The notes: a model not told the origin generated them from the sequence alone. A stretch of 64,000 bases of DNA from Blastomussa wellsi (GCA_947652115.1 OX393563.1:25171435-25235434); one strand, 5' to 3'. Positions 20,480-34,600 are shown, numbered from the stretch's first letter. A program made the numbers and translations.

Positions 20480-23400
20480 AATTTTTCAATGATCGCTTTC
20501 GAACACTTGTTCCTATTTTCGCGATTTAGTGCTTGCCGCAACTTGCGCGCGACTTCTTGACATTGAGCAAAGTGTACAGCAAGTCTGGGCTTTTCTTTTA
20601 TAAACGTTGTCATTCATCACGCCCTTCTTCGTCGTTTCTAAGCAACCGCCTTACCGCCACCAGGAGCATGGGCACCAGTGCTCCAATAAATGGACGGCTG
20701 AGTACATTTTCGTCAAGGTTTTCAAAAACGTCCATTAATCATCGACGCTGCGATGTTTTAATTGCTGTTTGTTGAACGATAAACTGTTCTCTAACCATTA
20801 CTGTTATTCTATTTGGATCTTGACTGCATTTGAATGCTACAAATCATCAATTTGTACTGCCTCTCAATGAACGGAGCCTTTTGTCCGTGGACAAAGCTCT
20901 ACTCTAATCTGCAGCCGGCGGGTACAATTGACGTGTAAAAGGGAAAAGGTAAGCTCCAGTTTGCTGCCGTACCAAGCATCATTCAGGAACTAACTTCGAC
21001 AAAAGTCTGGGAGAAGCACGGTGTCTGGATCAAATTCGACACAACAGTAAGTTCGACACGTTCTAATGGGACGGCAGCGGTTCAAATGTGCTTCTGCCGT
21101 ACCAACACAAAATTCACAAATAAATCTCCCGCGAGATGTTACGAGGAGAATTCTCCTCTACGGGGTATGCGCATTGAAATTTACTCCTGCTGCGATCGTG
21201 GTAGACGTCGACATGATCGTATAGCAATATATTTTTTCGGAAGAAAACTGGAGTCAAACGTTCAGTAGGAAACAAAAATTAAATAACAGAGAGACTTGTT
21301 TTTCGAAAGCCGTACTTAATTGCAAGGCATTGCAAGGTCGCACCTAATTGCAAGGCAGAACAGACACGACGTCTCAATTGGGTGTAATATTAGATGTTGC
21401 TACCTTGAGCTGATAGCAATAATATTGCGATACAACGAGGAAAGGTAACGTATAGTCTGAATCCGGCGATCAGGTGATAGTTCTTTTGACGCTCGTTTCA
21501 TTAACATCTGCGAAACGAAGGCAAAGTAGATTCCATTTTTTCCACCAAGAAACGCCGCTGGTAATTTTTATTCCATGTTTGAAGCAATTTCGTATCGGTA
21601 CCGCGACAGTCTTTTTTTAACGTAGCTACAATACATTTGATGCCCAGCAAATTAAAATTCACCGCGCGCAAATAATTGTTAAGAATTCGTGTGACGAGAA
21701 TTTCTAATGAATGTTCCTCATTCTGATCCTTAAACTATAATTTATTTGAAACAATAAGCTAATATTCATAACCGTGTTTTGCCGCCTCCAGAAAAACACT
21801 GTAAACTGCAGCTCCAACACATTGAACTCATATGTTAATTACAGCTCACAACGATGTAGCACTAAATTAAAGCGAAACATGTTATTTTTCTAAAGAGTAA
21901 ACAGGCGCAATTGTGACTGATTTTACTCACGACTTTCTAGTCTCTTTTAGAACTGGAAAATAATTATTTTTAGATAAAAGCCTTAATTTAAATGAGTGCT
22001 TCAAATATTCAATTGAAGCACTAACGTCAGACAAAGGTACAACGAGACAATTTCCAAATGCATTTCCAAGACAACGCCTCGCCGTGAAAACCATTCTCAA
22101 TAATTCTTGTTCAATAAACAATATGAAAATTTCTATGAACAGGACGGTATTAAACAGTTATCAAACAGATGTTTACGTAGAAAGTTCATACCGCAAAACT
22201 CTACGAGATTTTTTAATCCGTTATTTGGCCAGAGAATTAAATCGGTGACTTTGAAGTCGAGAGGAGTGCAGCAGCTCTGGAATGAAGTAACGGCCCTTGA
22301 TTGTCGTTTAGTTTAAATTGCACTGCGGTTAAAGTTTTGATCATACGAGCTCATGAAGAAACCTCAAGGAATTTCAACAAAAAGAAAGGAGAGAAAGGTG
22401 AGAAGGGGGGGGGGGGTGATAAAAGTTCAAGTCTTCATTAAACAAAATCTAACCAAGTAAAGGTCAAACTTAACCCCAGCGTGGTAAAAATAATTTTATG
22501 TACATTTTCTTTGACAAGATTCTTCGTCCTTGACTGCCCTTGATTTATGTAGGCATGTGTTGAACCCATTTCTCTTGAAACTAATAGTATGATCTAACTC
22601 TCCGCTTCGTTCAAAAATCCATGGGCTATTCTTCCCCGTGGAGATTGGACTTTGCGCTAAGCGAGGAATTCAATTTTTTTGGTTGGCTTTCCCTAGGATT
22701 TTCGTTATCGCGGCTTTCAGAGCAGTTTTCGTCTGTGTTAATAGTAGGTCTTATCGTGCCTTTCACAATTCAGGCGGGGGTAAACCTGAAAGCCGTTTTT
22801 CCGCCATTTAAAATGGGTTAAATGCAAATATCTCGTTTGCGTTTCAAAGAATGCCAAAACCCTATGTACAAAACACTAATCAATGTTTTGTAAAATTTTG
22901 GATGACTTTGGGGTATATTTGGGAGGTGGGAGTTTTTCTTAAAGTAGAAGGAAGAATTTGGAGAAATAAGAAATAGTGAAGATTTAATATAGTTTAAAAG
23001 TTAGAATTTGAAGTTCAAAATTAGAATATGAACACCTAACGTTATAGATTTAGGTGACGTCACCAATGTCACTGGCTGCCAACTCACAGTAAGAGAACAG
23101 AACCCGTCTCAGTGACACAACCTCTACAGCATTGTCTCGAAATTATTGCTGCCAGTGTTCCTTCCAATTTAGTGTTAGACAATACTCTCACAAGAGAGAG
23201 AAAAGAAGGTGTGGTGACGTAGTGGCAATTACGCAGGACTTCGGATCGAACAGTCGGAATCTGGGCGTCAACAGGGACGCTGCCGCTACTGTGCGGGGAA
23301 CCTATACTCTTTCGACATGTTGACGTTGACTCGTTTGAAAAAGTACCTGAATTTCAAATTTTGCCGGATAAGCGAGAAAAACGGCAACCACAACACGACA

Positions 23401-23917
23401 TCAAATCCAAAATGGCGGCGTGTGGCAAATTTTAAAAGCAACAATCTTTAACATTTTTTGTTACTATTAAATCATATTTCTCTTTTGTCCGGTAACATTT
23501 GAAATTTAGGAATTACTACAAACAATTTAAGGTCAACTTTTCAAAAGAGTGGAGGTTCCCTTAAAACAGGGCACTTTATTTAAATACTCTCATAGTGCAT
23601 CTCTCCACCCATGTTTGCAAATGGTTTTCTGACGAATTTAATGCTGGGGGTAACCCTGCGGTGGACTAGCATCCCATCCAGAGGGGACAGGGGGGAGTAT
23701 AAACACTTCTTTCTCTTCGTGCTGCGGGCACTGGTCTAAGCTCCAGCCTGATGCGCCACTAACGCAGATTTGACCTTTACCTTACAAAAGAGAAAGAGAG
23801 AGAAAGAGTACGATCCGCCCTTAGCTTAGGTTTCAGTGCTATCGATGTCTATGTGAAGTCTAACCTTTATTTGATTCCTTACCATAACATAAATTTTCTC
23901 AATGATATCAACTACAA
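20480..23917 (+). repeat. Tandem segmental duplication, copy 1 (~3.44 kb unit)
   Basis: Runs collinear with 23918-27371 over its whole length; for example GATCGCTTTCGAACACTTGT at 20491 recurs at 23928, and CCCAGCAAATTAAAATTCACC at about 21641 recurs near 25084. The spacing is 3437 bp at the left and 3454 bp at the right. Differences are scattered single bases and small indels. No gene is convincing inside: a minus-strand frame intact in copy 2 (24049-24237) has a stop in copy 1, and another short frame ends differently in the two copies. It carries a G tract near 22406 and a SINE near 23635-23780. Confidence 0.88.
23635..23780 (+). repeat. SINE-type repeat (GATGGACTAGCATCCCATCC family)
   Basis: GGGGGTAACCCTGCGGTGGA then CTAGCATCCCATCC, followed by a pyrimidine-rich body and AGCTCCAGCCTGATGCGCC. 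Same family as 36165-36350. Its copy in the second duplication unit is at about 27088-27232. Confidence 0.6.
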
Positions 23918-26900
23918 ATTTTTCAATGATCGCTTTCGAACACTTGTTCCTATTTTCGCGATTTAGTGCTTGCCGTAACTTGCGCGCGACTTCTTGACAT
24001 TGAGCAAAGTGTACAGTAAGTCTGGGCTTTTCTTTTTTATAAACGTTGTCATTCATCACGCCCTTCTTCGTCGTTTCTAAGCAACCGCCTTACGGCCACC
24101 AGGAGCATGGGCACCAGTGCTCCAATAAATGGACGGCTGAGTACATTTTCGTCAACGTTTTCAAAAACGTCCATTAATTGTCGACGCTGCGATGTTTTAA
24201 TTGCTGTTTGTTGAACGATAAACTGTTCTCTAACCATTACTGTTATTCTATTTGGATCGTGACTGCATTTGAATGCTACAAATCATCAATTTGTACTGCC
24301 TCTCAATGAAGGGAGCCTTTTGTCCGTGGACAAAGCTCTACTCTAATCTGCAGCCGGCGGGTACAATTGACGTGTAAAAGGGAAAAGGTAAGCTCCAGTT
24401 TGCTGCCGTACCAAGCATCATTCAGGAACTAACTTCGACAAAAGTCTGGGAGAAGCACGGTGTCTGGATCAAATTCGACACAACAGTAAGTTCGACACGT
24501 TCTAATGGGACGGCAGCGGTTCAAATGTCGTGCTTCTGCCGTACCAGCACAAAATTCACAAATAAATCTCCCGCGAGATGTTACGAGGAGAATTCTCCTC
24601 TACGGGGTATGCGCATTGAAATTTACTCCTGCTGCTTTCGTGGTAGACGTCGACATGATCGTATAGCAATATATTTTTTCGGAAGAAAACTGGAGTCAAA
24701 CGTTCAGTAGGAAACAGAAATTAAATAACAGAGACTTGTTCTTCGAAAGCCGTACTTAATTGCAAGGCATTGCAAGGTCGCACCTAATTGCAAGGCAGAA
24801 CATACACGACGTCTCAATTGGGTGTAATATTAGATATTGTTACCTTGAGCTGATAGAAATAATATTGCGATACAGCGAGGAAATGTAAAGTATAGTCTGA
24901 ATCCGGCGATCAGGTGATAGTTCCTTTGACGCTCGTTTCATTAACATCTGCGAAACGAAGGCAAAGTAGATTCCGTTTTTTCCACCAAGAACGCCACTGG
25001 TAATTTTTATTCCATGTTTGAAGCAATTTCGTATCGGTACCGCGACAGTCTCTTTTTAACGTAGCTACACTGATCCATTTGATGCCCAGCAAATTAAAAT
25101 TCACCGTGTGCAAATAATTGTTAAGAATTCGTGTGACGAGAATTTCTAATGAATGTTCCTCATTCTGATCCTTAAACTATAATTTATTTGAAACAATAAG
25201 CTAATATTCATAACCGTGTTTTACCGCCTCCAGAACAAAACTGTAAACTGCAGCTCTAGCACATTGAACTCATATGTTAATCACAGCTCACAACGACGTA
25301 GCACTAAATTAAAGCGAAACATGTTATTTTTCTAAAGAGTAAACAGGCGCAATTGTGACTGATTTTACTCACGACTTTCTAGTCTCTTTTAGAACTGGAA
25401 AATAATTATTTTTAGATAAAAGCATTAATTTAAATGAGTGCTTCAAATATTTAATTGAAGCACTAACGTCAGACAAAGGTACAACAAGACAATTTCCAAA
25501 TGCATTTCCAAGACAACGCCTCGCCGTGAAAACCATTCTCAATAATTCTTGTTCAATAAACAATATGAAAATTTTTATGAACAGGACGGTATTAAACAGT
25601 TATCAAACAGAAGTTTACGTAGAAAGTTCATACCGCAAAACTCTACGAGATTTTTTAATCCGTTATTTGGCCAGAAATTACAGCGAGAATCAAATCGGTG
25701 ACTTTGAAGTCGAGAGGAGTGCAGCAGCTCTGGAATGAAGTAACGGCCCTTACTTGTCGTTTAGTATAAATTGCACTGCGATTAAAGTTTTGATCATACG
25801 AGCTCATGAAGAAACCTCAAGGAATTTCAACAAAAAGAAAGGAGAGAAAGGTGAGAAGGGGGGGGGGGGGTGATAAAAGTTAAAGTCTTCATCAAACAAA
25901 ATCTAACCAAGTAAAGGTCAAACCTAACCCCAGCGTGGTAAAAATAATTTTATGTACATTTTCTTTGACAAAATTCTTCGTCCTTGACTGCCCTTGATTT
26001 ATGTAGGCATGTGTTGAACCCATTTCTCTTGAAGCTAATAGTATGAACCAACTCTCCGCTTCGTTCAAAAATCCATGGGCTATTCTTCCCCGTGGAGATT
26101 GGACTTTGCGCTAAGCAAGGAATTCAATTTTTTTTGTTGGCTTTCTCTAGGATTTTCGTTATCGCGGCTTTCAGAGCAGTTTTCGTCTGTATTAATAGTA
26201 GGTCTTATCGTGCCTTTCACAATTCAGGCGGGGGTAAACCTGAAAGCCGTTTTTCCGCCATTTAAAATGGGTTTAATGCAAATATCTCGTTTGCGTTTCA
26301 AAGAATGCCAAAACCCTATGCTCAAAACACTAATCAATGTTTTGTAAACTTTTGGATGACTTTGGGGTATATTTGGGAGGTGGGAGTTTTTCTTAAAGGA
26401 GAAGGAAGAATTTGGAGAAATAAGAAATAGTGAAGATTGAATGTAGTTTAAAAGTTAGAATTTGAAGTTCAAAATTAGAATATGAACACCTAACGTTATA
26501 AATTTAGGTGACGTCACCAATTTCACTGGCTGCCAACTCACAGTAAGAGAACAGAACCCGTCTCAGTGACACAACCTCTACAGCATTGTCTCGAAATTAT
26601 TGCTGCCAGTGTTCCTTCCAATTTAGTGTTAGACAATACTCTCACAAGAGAGAGAAAAGAAGGTGTGGTGACGTAGTGGCAATTACGCAGGACTTCGGAT
26701 CGAACAGTCGGAATCTGGGCGTCAACAGGGACGCTGCCGCTACTGTGCGGGGAACCTATACTCTTTCGACATGTTGACGTTGACTCGTTTGAAAAAGTAC
26801 CTGAATTTCAAATTTTGCCGGATAAGCGAGAAAAACGGCAACCACAACACGACATCAAATCCAAAATGGCGGCGTGTGGCAAATTTTAAAAGCAACAATC

Positions 26901-27371
26901 TTTAACATTTTTTGTTACTATTAAATCATATTTCTCTTTTGTCCGGTAACATTTGAAATTTAGGAATTACTACAAACAATTTAAGGTCAACTTTTCAAAA
27001 GAGTGGAGGTTCCCTTAAAACAGGGCACTTTATTTAAATACTCTCATAGTGCATCTCTCCACCCATGTTTGCAAATGGTTTTCTGACGAATTTAATGCTG
27101 GGGGTAACCCTGCGGTGGACTAGCATCCCATCCAGAGGGGACAGGGGGGAGTATAAACACTTCTTTCTCTTCGTGCTGCGGGCACTGGTCTAAGCTCCAG
27201 CCTGATGCGCCACTAACGCAGATTTGACCTTTACCTTACAAAAGAGAAAGAGAGAGAAAGAGTACGATCCGCCCTTAGCTTAGGTTTCAGTGCTATCGAT
27301 GTCTATGTGAAGTCTAACCTTTATTTGATTCCTTACCATAACATAAATTTTCTCAATGATATCAACTACAA
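23918..27371 (+). repeat. Tandem segmental duplication, copy 2 (~3.45 kb unit)
   Basis: Directly abuts copy 1: the unit's right end (ATCAACTACAAAT) is followed at once by its left end (TTTTCAATGATCGC). After copy 2, ATCAACTACAAAT continues into unique sequence (CAGGCCG). The largest visible difference is a GAAATTACAGCGAGAATC stretch near 25674, absent from copy 1. Both copies include the terminal SINE, so the duplication postdates that insertion. Confidence 0.88.
27088..27232 (+). repeat. SINE-type repeat, duplicated copy
   Basis: Counterpart of 23635-23780 carried along by the tandem duplication: same GGGGGTAACCCTGCGGTGGA core and flanks. Confidence 0.6.
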
Positions 27372-27435
27372 ATCAGGCCGAAATTTGGGACTTCGTTGTG
27401 TCGCATAAAGTAAAGATGCTATCCTCGGCTATTGC

Positions 27436-27616
27436 AGACCCCATGCATAAATGGCTACCACTTCAAAATTCTTTTGTATTCATTTAAATTAGCCCTACTA
27501 ACCTCATTTTTGAGTTGGTAATTCAAAAGAATTTTTACTTTTAAACGGGGTTAGTGAGGCTAATTTGAAAACAGACAAAAGAATTTCGAATTGGCAGCCA
27601 TTTATGTATAGGGTCT
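27436..27616. mobile_element. Foldback element with ~75-bp arms
   Basis: Left arm from AGACCCCATGCATAAATGGC; the right arm in reverse begins AGACCCTATACATAAATGGC. Both continue through AAATTCTTTTGT and AAATTAGCC. There is no open frame. A non-autonomous inverted-repeat element immediately downstream of the tandem duplication. A (GTT)n run follows at about 27641-27655. Confidence 0.6.
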
Positions 27617-27659
27617 ATGAACTGACATATTAATCTCGTTGTTGTTGTTGTTGTTATGA

Positions 27660-28663
27660 TGCTAAAACTGCATAGACTACCACGGATATTTCATTGAGCG
27701 CACGGTTAAGAATATACTTTCGGTTAAAGCATACATGAATATTTAACGGTCTACGAAAAACCGTTACAGATCGTATGTTCATCATCCCTTTACTATCACT
27801 CATAGAAAGCGAGTGAGTAGTGCATTTGTTTTGGTAGAGACTTAACTTGTCCGCAGTATAAAAGTAAATGCGCCAACGTGTGTTGGCTTGATCGATGATA
27901 ACAGATAGCAATAAATTGGGTGTTACCTTGACAACCACGTTCGGACAGTTGGACTTGCACTGTCAATGTTTCGAAGGTATTCTTCTGCTGTCTTGCTTTC
28001 GTACTAAACATCCAAAACCTTCTGGCTTTGTTACAACATTTTTTTAAGGAGATGGGATTAGTGACAGGGAAGATACAATTTTAGCGACTGGGTATAGTTG
28101 CTTTGTCAAAACACAACCAGTCCAGATTAATTTGAAATTCAATGTTATAGGTTTCATTTAAAAATTCTAATCAATCCTATTGATGCTTATTGACTCTTAT
28201 AAACTAAGCTATCGTTTTAATTCATCCATTTCTTTGAGACAATTTATGTCGTGCTGTTTGTTGTATTAGAAACACAGAAAGCACTTAGTTTTCAAATGAC
28301 GGTATTTAATGTTTGATACAGATATTTAGCTTGACGTTTGGTGCATTTAGTGCATTTGTCAACGTTCAAAATGTTTTTATGTCGATCCGAATTTCTCTTA
28401 TTAGAGAGGACTTGCGAAAGCTAACGTTCGGAATCCTGGTCGTTTTCCCGCCACTATTGCCTTGTTCCACCGGTCGGGATTATCGTCTGTGACAGGTTTA
28501 TTACCTCCCCTGCAGGTCTTTATATAAATAAACAATAACTTACCAAATAAATACCATATTGTGTAAGCAAATGAAGCAAACTACGGTGCTCTGATATTTG
28601 ATTTAGAAAGTTTTGTTCCAGCCCCGAATTTGATCCAGACATGCTGATTCGTTTTTTGTAGCC
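27660..28663. other. Spacer / upstream region of the SLC24 gene
   Basis: AT-rich sequence. Short minus-strand frames at 27654-28011 show no recognisable domain. The SLC24 promoter presumably lies at the right end, but no core element is identifiable. Confidence 0.3.
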
Positions 28664-31600
28664 ATGAAGCGAAGAAGAAGGTTCAAAGTACAGTTGGCAT
28701 TTGGTGGGGCTGCGGCCTTCTTGTTTGTCTTCTACGCTTGGAGTTTTCATGATCTAATCAAGGATTTTACAAGAGAAGAAACACCGCTTACAAAACAAGT
28801 TTCAGGTATCGTTTATTTATTGAAAGTAACTGTTAGGGAACTTAAGCGAAACAAAATATCTATTGTTTTGCCAAAACAAAACATACTGTTTATATTTTTT
28901 TATTTGACGACCACCCTACAAAATAAACAATTGTTTTATAAGGCAGTGTACCAGGTAGGGCCGGTTTTCAAATTTGTACTACTTAATATTCACCTGTTCA
29001 AAATAAGCAAATTAAGACGTCTAAACTGGTCATTATCGGGAAAGTAGAAATATCAGCTCTGAAAATACAAAGAACCGATTGCCGTCTTAGTTGCTTGAGA
29101 CTTGCTGCAAGGAAACTGCATAGCCAATCAGAAATCTCGCTTGGCTCGCCTCTGGACAAGTAATATTGCGCTTTCAAGGCTCGAACTTGCAAAAAAGGGA
29201 AAATAAATCTTATGCCACGATAAAGATTTAAGCAAAATGTTCTTTTTCACGACTACAATACAAGATTGTTTCTAATCGTGTAGTACTCAACTTAACTACC
29301 TGTAAACTATCACTTATAAATTTTGATTTCATGGATAATTACACCAAAAAGTAATATAACCGCCAGCCCTCAAGGCAATGAAAATGTTTTGTGAAACTAA
29401 AAATTAATACCGCTCACTTGCAAAATAAAAAAAACAGAGGTGACAAGGAAGATAAGCTAAAATCTTTTTTTACTTGAACACTGATTCGTATAGGAAATTG
29501 GTTTATTTTGGAGGCGTGAACTACCTGTTTTCTCAATTAAGTTGTAACTTAAATTACCATAAGAAAAAAATCCGTCTTTTTTCGATGGTCTTATGTTATC
29601 ATGATAACCTGACATTCCATTTGTAAACTCTCTCATCTAGTCTGCCCAAGTGGAGCACTACATTGAGACCAATAATTTGAAATTCCATCAGCCACTTTAG
29701 TTTGGTTCTCGAACTTTTCTGCAATTTGATACAAGTTTGGAGATTTGGTATATTTAATTAATTTTTTTTTCTGTCGGAAAAGATTTGCATTTGTGTTTGT
29801 TTTCTTTACTCTGTCCTCATAGAACTAGGTTACTTGTAAGACCGTAAAGTTCAAAGCTGTGAAACTCTCAATCAAAAACTAAACGTTTCGACAGTAGGGT
29901 TGCCTTCTGATAAAACTACTTGGGATCTATAGAGGTCCGGCGTGGAGACCTGGCCACGGTGCCTTCCTCCACCGAGGGGCAACTGAACAAAATGCTGTGG
30001 GTACCCAAGGTTCACGAGCAGGCCACTTGGGGAAGGTCGGCATTTCTCTCAGTTGCTTCATGCTATAGATTATTTTACCTTAAAACAATTTTGATGCACA
30101 GACATATTCACTTATTCAGTTAGGTATGGGAATGCATGGGGACTTACAAGGGTACAAAGTTTGGGGATTTGCTTTTAGAGACATTATGTTACTTCTTAAG
30201 ACCTCTTAAGGATTACATTGAGAAAATTGCAGTTTGGGAATTTCTATGCGGGAAGAATGTGTTGCGTTTGAAGTTTCCCGGAAGAATCTACCATTCCGAT
30301 TGAACTGCGAAACTTGGCAAGACCAAAGGGCTATGGCTGATGCGAAAGATGCAATTCAACGCTGCATGTATCACTAATGTCCATCGTGAACGTCCCAAGC
30401 GAAAAACGAGATTACCCCTCGCAGAAATTTCTTTCCTGCCGGAAAGTTTATATTGGCATGAACCAAAAAAGTCACATTTTGTCCCGTTTACATATCTCAA
30501 CCAGAAATTACTAAATTATTCATGAATTAAAGCTAAATAGCCCAATTTCTTTTATCCGCTTTCTTTCTTCAGAAGAGTCTTTCACAACAAGACATCTCTT
30601 CGCTCACAAGACCCACCATCTTAAAAACTGCACACCCCCATCAATAGAGGAATTTCCAAATGACGTTTTCAATCAGAAACAGAGACAACATGGCGCCGTT
30701 ATTGTCAACTTTGCTGGAGCGTTCTACATGTTCTGGGCCATCGCTATCGTTTGCGATGATTATTTTGTACCGTGTTTGGAGATCATCTGTGATAAGATGA
30801 ACCTTCAGAGTGACGTTGCTGGAGCGACGTTCATGGCGTTAGGAAGTTCCGCACCGGAGCTGTTCGCATCGGTGATAGGTGAGTTAACTGAACTTCAACA
30901 ACAAGGAATTCCACTATAAAAAGAATTGGACCTCCCACGTTTCACATCATAGCATGTTGCAAAGTGAAACGTTCACCAAAGTATAAAATGCGCTTGAAAA
31001 GTGAAACGATAAATGGGTGTGAAAATGTCCAAACGTGGCGTTTTTCATACCGAACATGAAAGGGCTAAAGTGTGCACGGACTTATCATAGTGAATCGAAT
31101 TGGAACTGTTAAATCGTGATCCAATCTCAACATTGAGTCAACATTGGTACTGAGTAAGTGTCAAACAAAATATAGCATCTTCATTTGATTGGAATCCTCA
31201 AGTTAAACTGGTAGAGGACAAAATATATGGTCTTCATTTGATAGGTTTCCTCATGCTAAACTGGTAGAGTTGAATGTAAATACAATAACCGACCTTTCAA
31301 CATTTCTGCCATCAGTCGAAAGGTCCCGGATTGAGGCCTTTCGCCACACCACCAGCGAGGTGTGTTTCTCGGAAGTCCCGAGTTCAAATCCTTGTACATG
31401 CTTTGTAAATAGTGGCAAGCCACCTTCAATTTTTAACATGTCGTGTTCATTTAAAATAATTGGCTCTTTTGTTTCAGTGACATGCCTAAAAGCTAGCTAA
31501 GCTTAGTGCTTATAGAAGCCAAGGACATGCCCACTTTAAATAGCATTTACATATTTTTCATAAATTCATATATGAATTTTTAGTCGACGCAGTTCTAGCA

Positions 31601-34600
31601 GCTTTTGTGGTTGAGAAACCTTCGTAACCCAATATGGCGGAAATGTACTAACGCTATCACTAAAACTGCTTTTGGTTATATTTTCATTTTAGGTGTCTTC
31701 GTTACAAAGGGTGACATTGGAGTCGGTACTATCCTAGGGTCAGCGGTTTTTAACGTGCTATTCGTTATTGGTGTGTGTGGCATTGGAGCAGGCACGGTAA
31801 GCAGCTTAATGGCGGCTCACTGAAAGTGAAGGAAGGCAATTTCAGAAATGCCGTTGCAGCGTTAATTCATAAATTTTGTTAGCGGGAGGCTTGGTGACCT
31901 AATGCCGTCGATTACTATGGTATAGCTATCACAGCCGCCCAATCAAACTCAGTATACGTAAGCGTCTACAAAATCCAATGTATTTTTTTGTCAACGCCAG
32001 TGAAAAGCCTGCATCAAGTTTAGCTACTCGCCGAAGTTTCAACCTCTAAAGTGTAGGTTTTCCTGGTGAAATTCCTCTCCAAAGAAGCCCAAATTTCGAC
32101 ATCGTTGCCGCCATTTTGAAACATGTTCTCAGCAGCCAGGCCGTGTTTTCGTGACGTCATTCCATCTGAGAGGTCCTGCTTTCCAACAAGCCTTTGAACT
32201 GCTTCAAACCCTGGAAATGACGGCAGTGAAAATAGTGAAGTAAATAGTCGGTTGGAAAAAACATTTTAGTGAGCTAGTGAGTTTACCACTAACCAAGATG
32301 TCGGTTGCACGTTTTTCTGCTTCCCGCCAATCTGAGTCAGACGGAATGACGTCACGCAAACAGGACCTGGCTACCGAGTACAGTTTCAAAATAGCGATAT
32401 CAAATAGCGATATCAAATAACGAATTTTGGGCTTCTTTCGAAGGATAGCACACACACAGGAGACAAAAATAAGTATTTTGGAGTGACCTTCTCATTTAAG
32501 CGAGTTTCTCACATTTCCACCGGCAATGCTTAAAAGCAATGGGGTCGTGCTTTTAGCTGTACATTTTCGAGTTTTGTTGCACTTTAGATTCTTGAAGAGT
32601 TCTCGAAAAGCCTCTAGCAACTCTTACGCTTCTTGGTTTCATACTCTCCAAACTTCCCTTGTTACAGTGACTCGATAGCGAAAGCAAACGCAAATAGTAT
32701 TCGCATTATTAAAGTCCCTGCCTTGTCGACACCCGTAAGGACATGCTGCAGGCATATGTCACATCGACATGTAGCAGAAACAACAATTACCTGCTCCAGG
32801 CTCTCGAACAGTCGGGAGCGGACGAGGAAGCGCGAGAGCCTGGAACAGGCTAGAACAACAATTGTCTACAAACGAAAGTTTTGTAGTGACATTTTGCACC
32901 GCCGCGACGCCTCTTACATGCGACTACTTTCCAGAGGACGTATCGTAACATGCCGCTGCTGCATATTCTTGCGTTTTTACATCATGTGAATTTGTCACCA
33001 CTGTATGGCGATGCGACATCTCCCTGTAATCTGTCTACAATGTATATTGACAGCTTCATGTTTTCAAAGCAGTGACATCTTTTTACTTGCAGGTTTTGTA
33101 CTTAGCGTGGTGGCCTCTAGTGAGGGATAGCTTATTTTACCTCTTCAGTCTGGTAATTCTGATGTTGGTGCTTATGGATAACGTCGTTATCTGGTGAGAT
33201 GAGTAAAAATGACCCATTAAAGTTTTAACGAAAAATCCTCAAATCAGATGCGTTTCTATTTTCAACCGTGAGCAACCGAATATTAAGAGAGAAATCAAAT
33301 TAATTTCTTTCAAAATGCCTTGAACTGATATCTCATGAAAAAAATGTTTTAGAATGTTGATGATAAGGACTTTGATCCGCATTATTCCGCAATTAATGTC
33401 ATTCACCTTCCTTGATGTAATTTATCAAACACGAGATGGCAGTGTTTCATCGAATTTCCAAACACCGAGAGTTTAAAATTGACAAACTTCGACGTGTTTG
33501 GACTCGAGTGCTTGATACATCTCAATCGTACCTAAAATGATGAATGATGAAAACGAAGAAATAAAATCGCAAAAGTCTTTCCTAACTATGATCAGATCTC
33601 CAAACCGGTTCTGATTTCCTTCGTTTTAACGTGGTGAATTATTATTGAGTTTGAGAAGGTTTCTTCCTTCTTGGTATACTGTCTTTTCTAGAAATTATAC
33701 CAATTTAAGGACGTTCACGCAAAAATTTTCTACCATAGATGTTTTTCTGAAACTTTCACCACTGTAAGAGAATGCGCAACTGATGTCAGAAATGTAAAAA
33801 AATGGGGGTCACCGACTTCGTTTTGGAGATAACATGCCCAGAAGAACACCCTAAATCTGAAAAATCGCGCTTCGTCAGCGAATACGGCTACAGTGTCTGT
33901 AAACACAAAATATTGCAAATAAACCTTTGAAATGAACGTGTCTCTGCCAAATGTTGTTTAAATGGACCCATAAAGTGGATTTATTCAATTGGTGTGGTTC
34001 CTTGAAGAAAAAAAATCGCAATTAGCGACCACATTTCCACTCGCCAACCAGCCCAAGATGGCAGGATTCGATGTCCTGTGGGCAGAAAACGTTAAAATTT
34101 TTGAACTTCCCACATTGATTTTTTGTTCATTTATTGACAATCTGCCGAGACTTTCAAATAAAATTAGTTCATGGAAAAAAAAGTAGGGATCACCGACCAT
34201 TTAAGAGAGCAAACTACCAGCAAAGCTACGAAACGGCTTCTGGCCCTTTGTTTTTTCTCGTCACGCCCGCTCGATGGATGACGTGGCCTTACGAATTCCG
34301 TGCGCAGTAACGATGCGCAGAAACAATTAGCGCGAACGTCCTTAAATAAAGGTATATCAATACATAACAAGACATGACCTAGCTCCCGCAGACCTATTGG
34401 CTGTAACGTGAATATTGACTTAAATATTCATGTCGCAGGTCAGAAGCAACGGCTATGGTTTGCTTCTATTCAATATACCTCCTTATTATGTTCTTCAATC
34501 CTCGCATCGAGGCCTGGCTCTACAAAGTAACGAAGACAAGCAGTCCCGAGTACAAATCCGAGCTACACGCCACAAATGGCAAGAAAAACGGATATTCTCA

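Noticed and set aside
22621..22821. Hydrophobic short frame MGYSSPWRLDFALS... in the tandem duplication (also 26075-26347).
   Set aside because: The two copies end at different places after a single-base change, with no start or splice context suggesting a gene.
29920..30123. Short plus frame within SLC24 intron 1.
   Set aside because: No domain, not bounded by splice sites that keep the SLC24 frame.
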